Source: Bacteroidales bacterium (lineage in GTDB: Bacteria; Bacteroidota; Bacteroidia; Bacteroidales; Tenuifilaceae). From it: DNA of 64,000 nt. The notes under the pieces are model-generated. The model searched no databases and was not told the origin of the DNA. It worked only from the letters and a program-made list of their open reading frames with translations. The translations under genes were made by a program, and so were the position numbers. Within the stretch, counting starts at the first letter, position 1; every line of letters starts with the position of its first letter. The stretch is from contig JACABB010000023.1 of the NCBI GenBank assembly GCA_013376985.1, forward strand, positions 1 to 64,000, in the 5' to 3' direction. Below are positions 1-7,642 of this stretch, one piece after another.

Positions 1-46
1 AGCAACAAACATTTCAGAAGATATTACCATTAAATTTGTCCATTAA

Positions 47-1387
47 GCCTCATTTGCTCAAGATGGAAGCATTGGAAACAATGAACTTACTCAAATTCGT
101 AAAACATATAATAACAAGGATGCTTCTACAAAAGCTATTACAAATGCACTAACCAATAATGATATTAAAACCCTTGTAGTTAATCACGATAACATTGGTA
201 AAATTGACCATTTTTTTAAGTATAGAATTAAGGTAAATGGTATAACGGATCAAAAAAATTCTGGTAGGTGTTGGATGTTTACTAGTTTAAATACTTTTCG
301 TCAAAAAGTATCCAATAGGTTAGCTCTAAACACATTCGAATTTTCGGAAAGTTACCTCTATTTCTGGGATATCCTTGAAAAAGCAAATCTTTTCCTAGAA
401 AACACTATTGCAACGGCTTCTAAACCTTGGGACGATCGTTACGTTGAATGGTATTTTAAAACGCCCGTAGATGATGGTGGGGTTTGGAGTTCATATATCA
501 ATTTAATAAAAAAATATGGATTAGTACCCAAAACTATTATGCCCGAAAGCCATGGTAGTTCAAACACATCACAGATGCTAAGAATGATCAATCGTAAACT
601 TCGCGAGCAGGGTTACACTATCAGAGAAATGCTTACCAGCAAAAAGTCAAAACCAGAAGAACTCAAAAAAGAAAAGGTAAAAATGCTCGGCGATGTATAC
701 CGAATGCTTTGTCTTAGCCTAGGAGAACCTCCAACTGAATTTGAGTGGCGCTATCAGGATAAGGATGATAAAATCAGTGATACTAAGAAGTATACACCTT
801 TATCATTCCTAAATGAAATGCTTCCAGAAGTCAACTACAATGATTATGTGATGATTATGAATAACCCTTCACGTCCATACTATCAGTACTTTGAAATTGA
901 AAACTATAGAAACACCAAGGAGGGCGTAAATTGGAAGTATATCAACCTTCCCAACGATGTTATTAAGCAACTCTGCATGGCTTCAATAAAGGCAAATGAA
1001 CCCTTATATGCTTCCTGCGATGTTGGTCAACAGTTGGATAGTAAAGAGGGCCTGTTATCGTTAGATAATTATGATTACGAATCACTTTACGGAGTAAAAT
1101 TTCAGATGGATAAGAAAGCTCGAATTCTTACTCATGAGAGTGGCTCATCACATGGCATGGCCTTGATTGCTTTTGATGTAGATGAAAACGAAAAGCCAAC
1201 CAAATGGCAATTTGAAAATAGTTGGGGCAATACCAGTGGTCAGGATGGATTCCTGACTTTTACCGATGATTGGTTTAACGAGTATATGTTTCGATTTGTG
1301 ATCCAGAAAAGATTCCTCCCAACAGACGTTCTTAAAGTGCTTGAACAAACCCCAACGATGACACCACCCTGGGATCCAATGTTCTAA
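47..1387 (+). CDS. pepC: C1B family aminopeptidase C / bleomycin hydrolase, N-terminus broken or incomplete
   Basis: A papain-fold cysteine aminopeptidase that removes N-terminal residues from peptides. The active-site Cys lies in GRCWMF (about 266-277), the His in SSHGMALIAFD and the Asn in FENSWG, so the catalytic triad is present. The reading frame is open from 47 and reads ASFAQDGSIGNNELTQIRK, typical of exported Bacteroidota members that carry a signal peptide ending in FAQ. An in-frame TAA at 44-46 blocks extension, and no ATG lies between 47 and the catalytic Cys; the first ATG, at 275, falls after that Cys and cannot be the true start. The upstream frame (3, 6, 9...) reads QKILPLNLSI, which looks like the missing signal peptide, so a frameshift near 40-50 is likely (real or assembly). 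The gene otherwise covers the full C-terminal domain (446 codons). It converges on pgi. Confidence 0.85.
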   Translation, partial: ASFAQDGSIGNNELTQIRKTYNNKDASTKAITNALTNNDIKTLVVNHDNIGKIDHFFKYRIKVNGITDQKNSGRCWMFTSLNTFRQKVSNRLALNTFEFSESYLYFWDILEKANLFLENTIATASKPWDDRYVEWYFKTPVDDGGVWSSYINLIKKYGLVPKTIMPESHGSSNTSQMLRMINRKLREQGYTIREMLTSKKSKPEELKKEKVKMLGDVYRMLCLSLGEPPTEFEWRYQDKDDKISDTKKYTPLSFLNEMLPEVNYNDYVMIMNNPSRPYYQYFEIENYRNTKEGVNWKYINLPNDVIKQLCMASIKANEPLYASCDVGQQLDSKEGLLSLDNYDYESLYGVKFQMDKKARILTHESGSSHGMALIAFDVDENEKPTKWQFENSWGNTSGQDGFLTFTDDWFNEYMFRFVIQKRFLPTDVLKVLEQTPTMTPPWDPMF

Positions 1388-1397
1388 TCTATAAAAT

Positions 1398-1436
1398 AAC
1401 CCCAAGTGGAATTCAAAAAAATCCTTGGGGTTTAAT
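1398..1436. terminator. Bidirectional intrinsic terminator between pepC and pgi
   Basis: The 9-bp inverted repeat AACCCCAAG / CTTGGGGTT (1398-1406 and 1424-1432) has a 17-nt loop and lies between two convergent genes. T-rich sequence follows the right arm and A-rich sequence precedes the left arm, so it can serve both strands. Confidence 0.75.
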
Positions 1437-1437
1437 A

Positions 1438-2790
1438 TTAAAACTCACCTAGCCTTTTTCGCAACTCTTTTCCCTTTGCCTCAAACCCAGGCTTACCAAG
1501 TAAAGCAAACATATTCTTTTTGTACTCCTCAACTCCGGGCTGATCGAATGGGTTAACATTAATTGTATACCCACTTAAGGCACAAGCCCTCTCGAAGAAA
1601 TACATGGTGTATCCTAACCAGTATGGATTTAATTCAGGGATAGTAATTTTAATACTAGGAACTCCCCCATCAATATGAGCCAATATTGTCCCCAACTCAG
1701 CCATTCTATTTACTTCGGAGTAACGTTTACCCGAAAGGAAGTTGAGTTGATCGAGATTATCAGGATCATCAGGAATAACTAGGTTCTTAATAGGAGAACC
1801 TACACTTATTACCGTTTCAAAAAGAATTCTCTCTCCTTCTTGAATATACTGCCCCATTGAATGCAAATCGGATGTAAAATCAACGCCTGCTGGAAAAATT
1901 CCTTTATTCTCCTTGCCTTCACTTTCACCATAAAGTTGTTTCCACCATTCAGTTAGGAAATGAAGTTTAGGAGTATAGTTCACCATTACCTCAACATTCT
2001 TACCCTTACGATATAAAGCATTACGTGCAGCGGCATAAATACAGGCAGGGTTCTCATCGAATCGAACATCAGCACTTGTATGCTTTTCGGCATCTCTTGC
2101 ACCAGCAATCATATCGCTAATGCTAAAACCAGCAATGGCAATTGGCAGCAAACCGACAGGTGTTAGAACGGAGTAACGTCCTCCTATATCATCCGAAATA
2201 ATGAAAGTGCGATACCCTTCCTGATCTGCCAGTTTTCTTAGCGCTCCCTTGGATTTATCGGTAATAGCAACAATTCGTTGCGATGCCTCAGCCTTTCCTA
2301 CCTTTTTCTCCAGATGTTGCTTAAGCAAACGGAATGCAATAGCAGGTTCTGTTGTTGTACCTGATTTTGAAATAACAACAATTGAATAGGAACGAGAATC
2401 CAGCAACTCAAGCAATTCTTTATGGTAATCCTCGCAGATATTTTGCCCTGCGAAAAGTACAATTGGGTTATTTTTATTATTGCACAGACTTGCGAAACTA
2501 TTGTTTAACGCCTCAATAGCAGCTTTTGCGCCTAAGTAAGATCCGCCGATTCCAACAACTACAACAACTTCACTCTTCGAGATCAGATCTTTTGCTACAT
2601 TATCTATTTTTCCTAACTCTTCCGAAGTTATTGATGAAGGCAAATTAAGCCATCCTAAAAACTCATTACCCTTACCTGTTTTTGTTTCAAGAAGTTCCTG
2701 ATTACGTATCATCTCTTCTTTGTATGCAAATACCTGTTTATTGCTTACGAATTCGTAAATGTTGCTAATATCTACTGATAGTTTAGACAT
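1438..2790 (-). CDS. pgi: Glucose-6-phosphate isomerase
   Basis: Interconverts glucose 6-phosphate and fructose 6-phosphate in the cytoplasm (glycolysis and gluconeogenesis). The 450-residue protein is the short bacterial type. It shows the VVGIGGSYLGAKAAIEAL phosphosugar-binding loop near residues 80-95, the KSGTTTEPAIAFR segment, the GVDFTSDLHSMGQYIQEG motif that bears catalytic residues, and a C-terminal PGVEEYKKNMFALLGKPG block. It starts 25 nt downstream of gpsA on the same strand, so the two are probably cotranscribed. In many Bacteroidales lysS-gpsA-pgi are contiguous; here lysS lies about 14 kb away. Confidence 0.96.
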   Translation of the reverse strand: MSKLSVDISNIYEFVSNKQVFAYKEEMIRNQELLETKTGKGNEFLGWLNLPSSITSEELGKIDNVAKDLISKSEVVVVVGIGGSYLGAKAAIEALNNSFASLCNNKNNPIVLFAGQNICEDYHKELLELLDSRSYSIVVISKSGTTTEPAIAFRLLKQHLEKKVGKAEASQRIVAITDKSKGALRKLADQEGYRTFIISDDIGGRYSVLTPVGLLPIAIAGFSISDMIAGARDAEKHTSADVRFDENPACIYAAARNALYRKGKNVEVMVNYTPKLHFLTEWWKQLYGESEGKENKGIFPAGVDFTSDLHSMGQYIQEGERILFETVISVGSPIKNLVIPDDPDNLDQLNFLSGKRYSEVNRMAELGTILAHIDGGVPSIKITIPELNPYWLGYTMYFFERACALSGYTINVNPFDQPGVEEYKKNMFALLGKPGFEAKGKELRKRLGEF

Positions 2791-2814
2791 ATAAAAAATG
2801 TTTGAAATTATTCT

Positions 2815-3810
2815 TTATTTAAGTTTATCTGTTAAAAGTTTCATCTCAATTGCAGGAGAAATATTTTCATATAAAATATTATATACAGCATCAGTTATAG
2901 GCATCTTAACTTTGTATTTCTCATTAATCTCCTTAATACATGCTGTTGCATTATACCCTTCAGCAACCATACTCATTTCAAGCATTGCCGATTTAACGGA
3001 GTATCCTTTACCAATCATAGTTCCAAACGTTCTATTTCGGCTAAACTGAGAGTAGCAGGTAACAAGGAGATCGCCAAGATATGCGGATGTACTTGTTTTT
3101 CTTTTACTTGGATATGTTATATCAAGAAATCTTTGAATTTCAAGTTGGGCATTACTGGTTAATACTGCCAAAAAATTATCTCCATAGCCAAGTCCATGAG
3201 CAATACCCGCAGCAATAGCAAAAATATTCTTCAAAACAGTACTATATTCAGTTCCATAGATATCTGTCCCCGTTACTGTTTTAATATAATGACGTTCAAA
3301 AAGAGCAGCCACCTCTTTTGCTTTATCCTTATCTTTAAACGAAAAGGTAAGATATGATAATCGTTCGAGAGAAACCTCCTCTGCATGGCTTGGTCCGCTA
3401 ATTATTCCAAGTCTATCAAACGGTACAGAGTGATTTTTAAAAAAATACTCAGCAATTGTTGTATTATCGTGCGGAATAATCCCCTTAATGGCCGAAACAA
3501 CATACTTATTGTCAAATGATTCAGTAAGTGGCTCAAGCCATGCCTTTAAAAAAGCCGATGGGACAACAAAAATTAGTATATCCGAATTACTAACAATTTC
3601 GTTGATATCATTGCTAATGCTCAACCTCGAAGTATCGAAAAGAACAGAACTAAGAAATTGAGGGTTATGATGATGTTTTTTTAAGTGTCCAATAATTTCT
3701 TTTTCACGAATGTACCAATTCACACGAGGTAAATTTTCATGAAGAATTTTAACAATAGCAGTTGCCCAGCTACCGCTCCCAATTACCGCCACTCTTTTTT
3801 TACTATCCAT
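2815..3810 (-). CDS. gpsA: Glycerol-3-phosphate dehydrogenase [NAD(P)+]
   Basis: Reduces dihydroxyacetone phosphate to sn-glycerol 3-phosphate, the backbone for phospholipid synthesis. The 331-residue protein begins with the Rossmann dinucleotide loop VIGSGSWATAIVKIL. It contains the catalytic-domain signature LKNIFAIAAGIAHGLGYGDN, with the active-site Lys in the LKN segment, and a SxxxGDLLVTCYSQFSRNRTFG-type region. The product would feed the two PlsC-like acyltransferases encoded at 34.8 and 37.1 kb. It is followed closely by pgi. Confidence 0.95.
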   Translation of the reverse strand: MDSKKRVAVIGSGSWATAIVKILHENLPRVNWYIREKEIIGHLKKHHHNPQFLSSVLFDTSRLSISNDINEIVSNSDILIFVVPSAFLKAWLEPLTESFDNKYVVSAIKGIIPHDNTTIAEYFFKNHSVPFDRLGIISGPSHAEEVSLERLSYLTFSFKDKDKAKEVAALFERHYIKTVTGTDIYGTEYSTVLKNIFAIAAGIAHGLGYGDNFLAVLTSNAQLEIQRFLDITYPSKRKTSTSAYLGDLLVTCYSQFSRNRTFGTMIGKGYSVKSAMLEMSMVAEGYNATACIKEINEKYKVKMPITDAVYNILYENISPAIEMKLLTDKLK

Positions 3811-3838
3811 TTTATTATGAAATAAGAATTTTTATAAA

Positions 3839-4078
3839 TCAACTTACTTTTTGATGAGTATTTAATATGTGTTCAGATGGATTAACTGTAAAACAACTCG
3901 AATATAAAGCATTCTTTTTTTTACACTTACATTTTGATGTATTTGTTTTAGGTTGCTCTCCGGGTTTCACCCCAATTTTTCGATGGCATCCAGTCCATAT
4001 GAAAATCACTATAAAAAAACAGATAAATAAAGTGAAACGGTTAAGTACACAATTTTCCCGAACGCTTTTGCCAATCAT
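3839..4078 (-). CDS. Small putative lipoprotein
   Basis: A 79-residue protein of unknown function. It has a basic N-terminus, a hydrophobic stretch (FTLFICFFIVIFIWTGC) that ends in a lipobox-like TGC, then a short Lys- and Cys-rich tail (NTSKCKCKKKN). This suggests a small membrane-anchored lipoprotein. It lies 28 nt upstream of gpsA on the same strand and may be the first gene of that unit. An overlapping plus-strand frame of similar length was rejected because it lacks any recognisable protein feature. Confidence is limited by the small size and lack of a recognised family. Confidence 0.5.
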   Translation of the reverse strand: MIGKSVRENCVLNRFTLFICFFIVIFIWTGCHRKIGVKPGEQPKTNTSKCKCKKKNALYSSCFTVNPSEHILNTHQKVS

Positions 4079-4097
4079 TTTTATGATGTTTTTTTGA

Positions 4098-4553
4098 AGG
4101 GCTAAGGTAAATAATAGTTGTGTATTTACACTTATAGTCGTTTCTAAATATAACTTTCGGGAAAGATATTAGAAAAAAAGAATATCAACCGTTGTTAAAC
4201 TGATATTCCAACTTGTTCATTGAGTTAATAATTAATTGGACTCTCAAGTATAGTACAACTATTACTGAGCCTAACTATTAATGCTCTGAGAAAAATAAAA
4301 TCGACCCAGTAGCTATGGTGTAAAAGAAAGTTTTTTATCCTAATTAATTCCCTGAAAACATTGTTTAAGCCTAAACCGTTAGTTTAACTTTACTATTTAA
4401 CCTAAATTACTAGTTGCTGGTTACAAGTCGCTAGTTTGAAGATTTACAGTATTTTGGCATTAATTGTAAAAGGTGAAAATTTGTATCAAACAAAATATCG
4501 AACAAATAACCAGAAATCAGCATCTAGTATCTAGCAACTTGAGTTATTTATAA
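4098..4553. other. Long AT-rich spacer with one repeat element
   Basis: I see no gene between the small lipoprotein gene and rlmN. The left part has no clear structure. The right part holds a repeat element (4409-4544), then the rlmN promoter and a hairpin, listed separately. Confidence 0.6.
4409..4544. repeat. Dispersed palindromic spacer element, copy 1 (TAGTTGCTGGTTAC family)
   Basis: The ends are near-inverted: TAGTTGCTGGTTACAAG at the left and CTAGCAACTTGAG at the right. The interior shares blocks such as TTTACAGTA, TTTGCAT/TTGGCATT and AACAAATAAC with a second copy at 35608-35763. A shorter relative lies at 32475-32514. This is probably a non-autonomous, formerly mobile repeat. Confidence 0.6.
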
Positions 4554-4561
4554 TAAATTTG
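4554..4561 (+). promoter_or_regulatory. Putative -7 box for rlmN
   Basis: TAAATTTG matches the Bacteroidota -7 consensus TAnnTTTG. It would start transcription near 4568, about 15 nt before the hairpin at 4583 and 150 nt before rlmN. Confidence 0.5.
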
Positions 4562-4582
4562 CTTTTGAAATTTATCAACCCG

Positions 4583-4642
4583 ATGAAACACCCATGTTGT
4601 AGACTAAAACAAAAGGCGATGAACAAAATATGGGTGTTCCAT
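4583..4642 (+). ncRNA. Conserved leader hairpin, copy A (upstream of rlmN)
   Basis: This 60-nt imperfect palindrome pairs AACACCCATGTT with AATATGGGTGTT (12 bp, one G-U pair) across a 24-28 nt loop. It has the same length and flanking consensus (ATGAAA ... TTCnAT) as copies upstream of purE and the cyd operon. The stem pairs CACC:GGTG here are TGTT:AACA in the cyd copy and CATC:GATG in the purE copy, so pairing is kept while sequence changes. The flanks AATTTATCAAC and AATTTATAAAC are similar, which leaves a mobile-element origin open. Confidence 0.5.
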
Positions 4643-4717
4643 GATTGTAATTTATAAACGGTTACTATGACATATTCCTCTTGCTATAAATCAATCGTAT
4701 AATATATATTTATTCTT

Positions 4718-5752
4718 ATGAAACCCCCTCTCCTTGGGAAAACTCTTCCTGAAATAACAGAAATTGTTCAAACTCTCAGTGGACGAGCGGATCAAGCAAT
4801 TGCGATTTCAAAATGGTTATACAAAAAAAATGAATTTAACTTCGATTTAATTGAGTCAATTTCCAATACGCTAAGGAAATCTCTTGACTCCTCTTATTCT
4901 ATTGGGAAATACCCACCGTCTAAGGTAACAGAATCAAAAGATAAAACTCGAAAATATCTATTTAGCAATGATACAGAGCAGCAATTCGAATCTGTATTTA
5001 TGCCAAGTGCTAAGAGAAATACACTCTGTATTTCATCGCAATCGGGCTGTAGAATGGGATGTAAGTTTTGCTTAACTGGCAAGATTGGATTTAAAGGAAA
5101 TCTCTCAGTGCTAGATATTGTTAATCAATTCTATAGTATACCAGATTATAAAGATGTGAATAGATTGGTAATAATGGGAATGGGAGAGCCTTTTGATAAT
5201 TTTTTTGAAGTTAAAAAAGCTGTTGAAATTTTCACATCACAGTGGGGATTGGCATTTGGAGCATCAAATATTACCATTTCAACGGTCGGATTACTCGATC
5301 CCCTAAAACAATTCTTGGAAAACCCTTTCTGCAACCTTGCAATCAGCCTAAACAATCCAATTAGCGCTGAACGAAAAGAACTGATGCCTATTGAAAACAC
5401 AAATCCTATCTCTGAGGTCATAAATCTTATTAAACAAAGCCCACTAAAAAAACCGTTAAGATTATCATTCGAATATGTTGCTTTAGGAGGAGTAAATTTA
5501 TACCAGCAACATGCCGTGGGCATTATAGATCAGCTAAAAGGGGTAAACTGCCACCTAAACATTATTTGCTGGAATAGCCATAACGGTTCGCCATACTATA
5601 CTCCTAGTGAATTAGAACTAAACTCATTTATCAGCTGTTTAGATAAAAATGGCATATTAGCATCTGTTCGTCAATCTCGAGGGCAAGATATTGGAGCTGC
5701 CTGTGGGCAGATGGCCGGAAACCTATTAATAAATAACGTCTGTTCGATGTAA
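4718..5752 (+). CDS. rlmN: 23S rRNA (adenine-C2)-methyltransferase RlmN-like, radical SAM
   Basis: A radical-SAM enzyme that methylates C2 of A2503 in 23S rRNA (family activity; some relatives also modify tRNA). The 344-residue protein has an N-terminal accessory domain, a conserved Glu in ESVFMPS (E91), and the CxxxCxxC cluster motif C111-C115-C118 in GCRMGCKFC. It also has the GMGEPFDN motif and the C-terminal catalytic Cys (C329 in AACGQMAG). The last codons and the TAA stop lie inside a small mobile element (5742-5975), so the extreme C-terminus (CSM) is element-derived. Upstream are a -7 box and a 60-nt hairpin. Sequence around the C-terminal half is somewhat divergent from typical RlmN. 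Confidence 0.9.
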   Translation: MKPPLLGKTLPEITEIVQTLSGRADQAIAISKWLYKKNEFNFDLIESISNTLRKSLDSSYSIGKYPPSKVTESKDKTRKYLFSNDTEQQFESVFMPSAKRNTLCISSQSGCRMGCKFCLTGKIGFKGNLSVLDIVNQFYSIPDYKDVNRLVIMGMGEPFDNFFEVKKAVEIFTSQWGLAFGASNITISTVGLLDPLKQFLENPFCNLAISLNNPISAERKELMPIENTNPISEVINLIKQSPLKKPLRLSFEYVALGGVNLYQQHAVGIIDQLKGVNCHLNIICWNSHNGSPYYTPSELELNSFISCLDKNGILASVRQSRGQDIGAACGQMAGNLLINNVCSM

Positions 5753-5975
5753 GAAATAATGTATTAAATTGTATATCAAACAATTTATTTTATTTGAATC
5801 AATGGAAAACTGGAACCGAGCTTGCGAGTTCGACGAAGTCAAAATTGGAAGATATAAGCAAGAATCTAATCTCTTGTTTTCCAATATTCCATTTTTCCAC
5901 CATTCCATCCATAAATATTGTATTTACAAATAATTGTTTATTATATTGTTAATGTGGTTTCTTATATCGAGTTCA
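5742..5975. mobile_element. MITE-like element, family with TCGATRTAAGAAA ends, copy 1
   Basis: The left end GTTCGATGTAAGAAA and the right end TTTCTTATATCGAGTTCA are inverted over at least 13 bp (TCGATRTAAGAAA). The whole unit matches, in reverse complement, the element at 41754-41959, including the shared interior around AAGAGRTTAGATT and CCATTGATTCAAATAAA. This copy carries about 30-40 bp extra near 5815-5845. It supplies the rlmN stop codon. No coding capacity is seen. Confidence 0.75.
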
Positions 5976-6009
5976 AGTTAAATAGCAACATAAAATAACT
6001 GATAAAACT

Positions 6010-6540
6010 ATGGAATCCAACCCTGTGCTTAAAGCAATTTATACTCGTAAAAGCGTTAGGCTTTACGATGAAAGTGTAGAAGTAACAAAAGAGCAACTCG
6101 AGGAGTTGATGCGTGCAGGAATGGCTGCTCCTTCTTCGCGGAACTTGCAGCCATGGGCATTCATTGGGATTACCAATAGGAGTACCCTAAACCAGTTGGC
6201 TAATGGATTACCATACGCCAAAATGCTTTTCAAAGCTAAAGCAGCAATTGTTGTTTGTGGTATACCCGAACCCTCTGGGCAGGATAGCCCAGAGGGTTAC
6301 TGGATACAGGATTGCTCGGCCGCTACCCAAAATATTCTACTAGCAGCCGAATCAATTGGTTTAGGTGCCGTTTGGACTGGCGTTTTTCCTCGTCCTGAAA
6401 GAGTCCAAATTGTTAAAGAAATTCTAGGTATTCCCGAAAAAGTTATCCCTCTTAATGTTATACCAATTGGTTGCCCTAACGGAGTTGACAAACCAAAAGA
6501 TAAGTTTAGAAAGGATAATATTATGTGGGAGAGCTGGTAG
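6010..6540 (+). CDS. Nitroreductase family protein (FMN-dependent)
   Basis: A 176-residue member of the nitroreductase fold, using FMN and NAD(P)H to reduce an unknown substrate in the cytoplasm. The N-terminal TRKSVRLYDE segment (FMN phosphate binding) and APSSRNLQPWAFI motif are typical. So are the central AATQNILLAAESIGLGAVWTGVF block and the C-terminal IGCPNGVDKPKDKFRKDNIMWE. The start ATG follows a spacer with no Shine-Dalgarno sequence. It stands alone, between a MITE and a palindromic repeat. Confidence 0.9.
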   Translation: MESNPVLKAIYTRKSVRLYDESVEVTKEQLEELMRAGMAAPSSRNLQPWAFIGITNRSTLNQLANGLPYAKMLFKAKAAIVVCGIPEPSGQDSPEGYWIQDCSAATQNILLAAESIGLGAVWTGVFPRPERVQIVKEILGIPEKVIPLNVIPIGCPNGVDKPKDKFRKDNIMWESW

Positions 6541-6565
6541 GTAACTACTCAATATTATAAAGAAC

Positions 6566-6678
6566 TCTCACGCTAAGTCGCAAGAAAATTAAAAACTTGT
6601 AACGAAACAATTAATTAGCGCAAAGGGAAAAACTTTTAGTTTTTTCTTCTTAGCGAACTTAGCGGCTTTGCGAGAAAT
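6566..6678. repeat. Dispersed palindromic repeat (GCAAAGTCGC family), copy 1
   Basis: The ends CACGCTAAGTCGCAAG and CTTAGCGGCTTTGCGAG are near-inverted. The unit is degenerate and shares its end words with spacers at 26418-26568 and 33566-33662. It is probably a decayed non-autonomous element. Confidence 0.5.
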
Positions 6679-6818
6679 ATCAGCGCAAGAATTGGATATG
6701 TGATTGATATTCTATCGAATTTATAAATAATGTTAAATTCAAATTAAACCAAAAACAATACTAGGATCGAACTGTTGTTAAATACATCTATTTATTAATT
6801 TACTAAAAACAAATTAAC

Positions 6819-7160
6819 ATGAAACGTAAAATATTTATTACACTAACAATGGTTTTGGCCTTTGGAATGGGTTTAATGGCACAAAACCTGAAAACCGAAA
6901 AGGTAAAGGTTTATGGGAATTGTGGTTCGTGCGAAAAGCGCATCGATAAAGCAGCTAAATCAGTTGATGGGGTAACTAAAGCAAACTGGGATAAAGAAAC
7001 CTCGATGCTAGAGGTTACCTACGATCCTGCCAAAACAAACTTGGAAAAGATTCAAACAGCTGTTACAAAGGTTGGACATGATACCGATGCAATGAAGGCT
7101 GATGACAAAACCTACTCATCGCTGCCAAAGTGCTGCCAATACGAAAGACCTAAAAAATAG
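6819..7160 (+). CDS. Exported heavy-metal-associated (HMA) domain protein
   Basis: A 113-residue protein with an N-terminal signal peptide ending near MAQN, then one HMA domain (about 25-95). The metal-binding pair is C35/C38 in GNCGSCEKR, followed by the usual VDGVTKANWDKETSMLEVTYDP strand pattern. A second Cys pair occurs in the tail (PKCCQYERPKK). It probably binds copper or another soft metal in the periplasm. No P-type ATPase or metal regulator is adjacent. A strong terminator follows. Confidence 0.85.
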   Translation: MKRKIFITLTMVLAFGMGLMAQNLKTEKVKVYGNCGSCEKRIDKAAKSVDGVTKANWDKETSMLEVTYDPAKTNLEKIQTAVTKVGHDTDAMKADDKTYSSLPKCCQYERPKK

Positions 7161-7175
7161 TTAACTAGTGCTTAT

Positions 7176-7212
7176 AAAGAAAAGACAATCGTTTGATTGT
7201 CTTTTCTTTTTT
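7176..7212 (+). terminator. Intrinsic terminator after the HMA gene
   Basis: A 15-bp inverted repeat (AAAGAAAAGACAATC / GATTGTCTTTTCTTT) with a GTTT loop runs into a T tract, 16 nt past the stop codon. Confidence 0.85.
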
Positions 7213-7268
7213 ATAGCATTATACACCCCTGTTTTGTTCTAAAATAGGTCATATAAAAAGCAAACAAA

Positions 7269-7442
7269 ATGAAAAAACAGACATTAAATCCAGCAAACAG
7301 TATTAAGGAGGTTTTCCCGCTATACGAAACCTGTGACCTCGTCGTTTATAAGCAACAATTCAATAATCATGCTAATTCAAAATACAAAAACATCATACTC
7401 GCATATAAACCAACAAGTCGTATCGATTGGTGGCTACGATAG
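7269..7442 (+). CDS. Possible 57-residue protein of unknown function
   Basis: An ATG-initiated frame (MKKQTLNPANSIKEVFPLY... ending SRIDWWLR) in an otherwise empty spacer. It has balanced composition, no membrane segment and no family I recognise. It may be a small gene or the remnant of a longer one. No Shine-Dalgarno sequence precedes it. Confidence 0.3.
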   Translation: MKKQTLNPANSIKEVFPLYETCDLVVYKQQFNNHANSKYKNIILAYKPTSRIDWWLR

Positions 7443-7642
7443 TTGTAAAATTACCACTCTAAAGAGATTAACCTAATCATGGTACTAATGAGGTTTTAGT
7501 AGCCCTTTGATGATAAATGATAAATTTTTATATTTGAGAATGAATCAAAACATAGTTGTGCTTTTATATTTGTTTTTAGATATTCTGCCGTATCTTTAAT
7601 TTGATTTATAACGAGTTAACAAGCATAAAAAGATTCTATAAA

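Noticed and set aside
275-1387. Start of the C1B aminopeptidase at the first ATG (275)
   Set aside because: That ATG follows the catalytic Cys within GRCWM, so a protein starting there would lack its nucleophile.
3867-4097. Plus-strand 76-residue frame opposite the small lipoprotein gene
   Set aside because: It has no signal, motif or ribosome-binding site, while the minus-strand frame shows a lipobox-like segment and sits in the gpsA unit.
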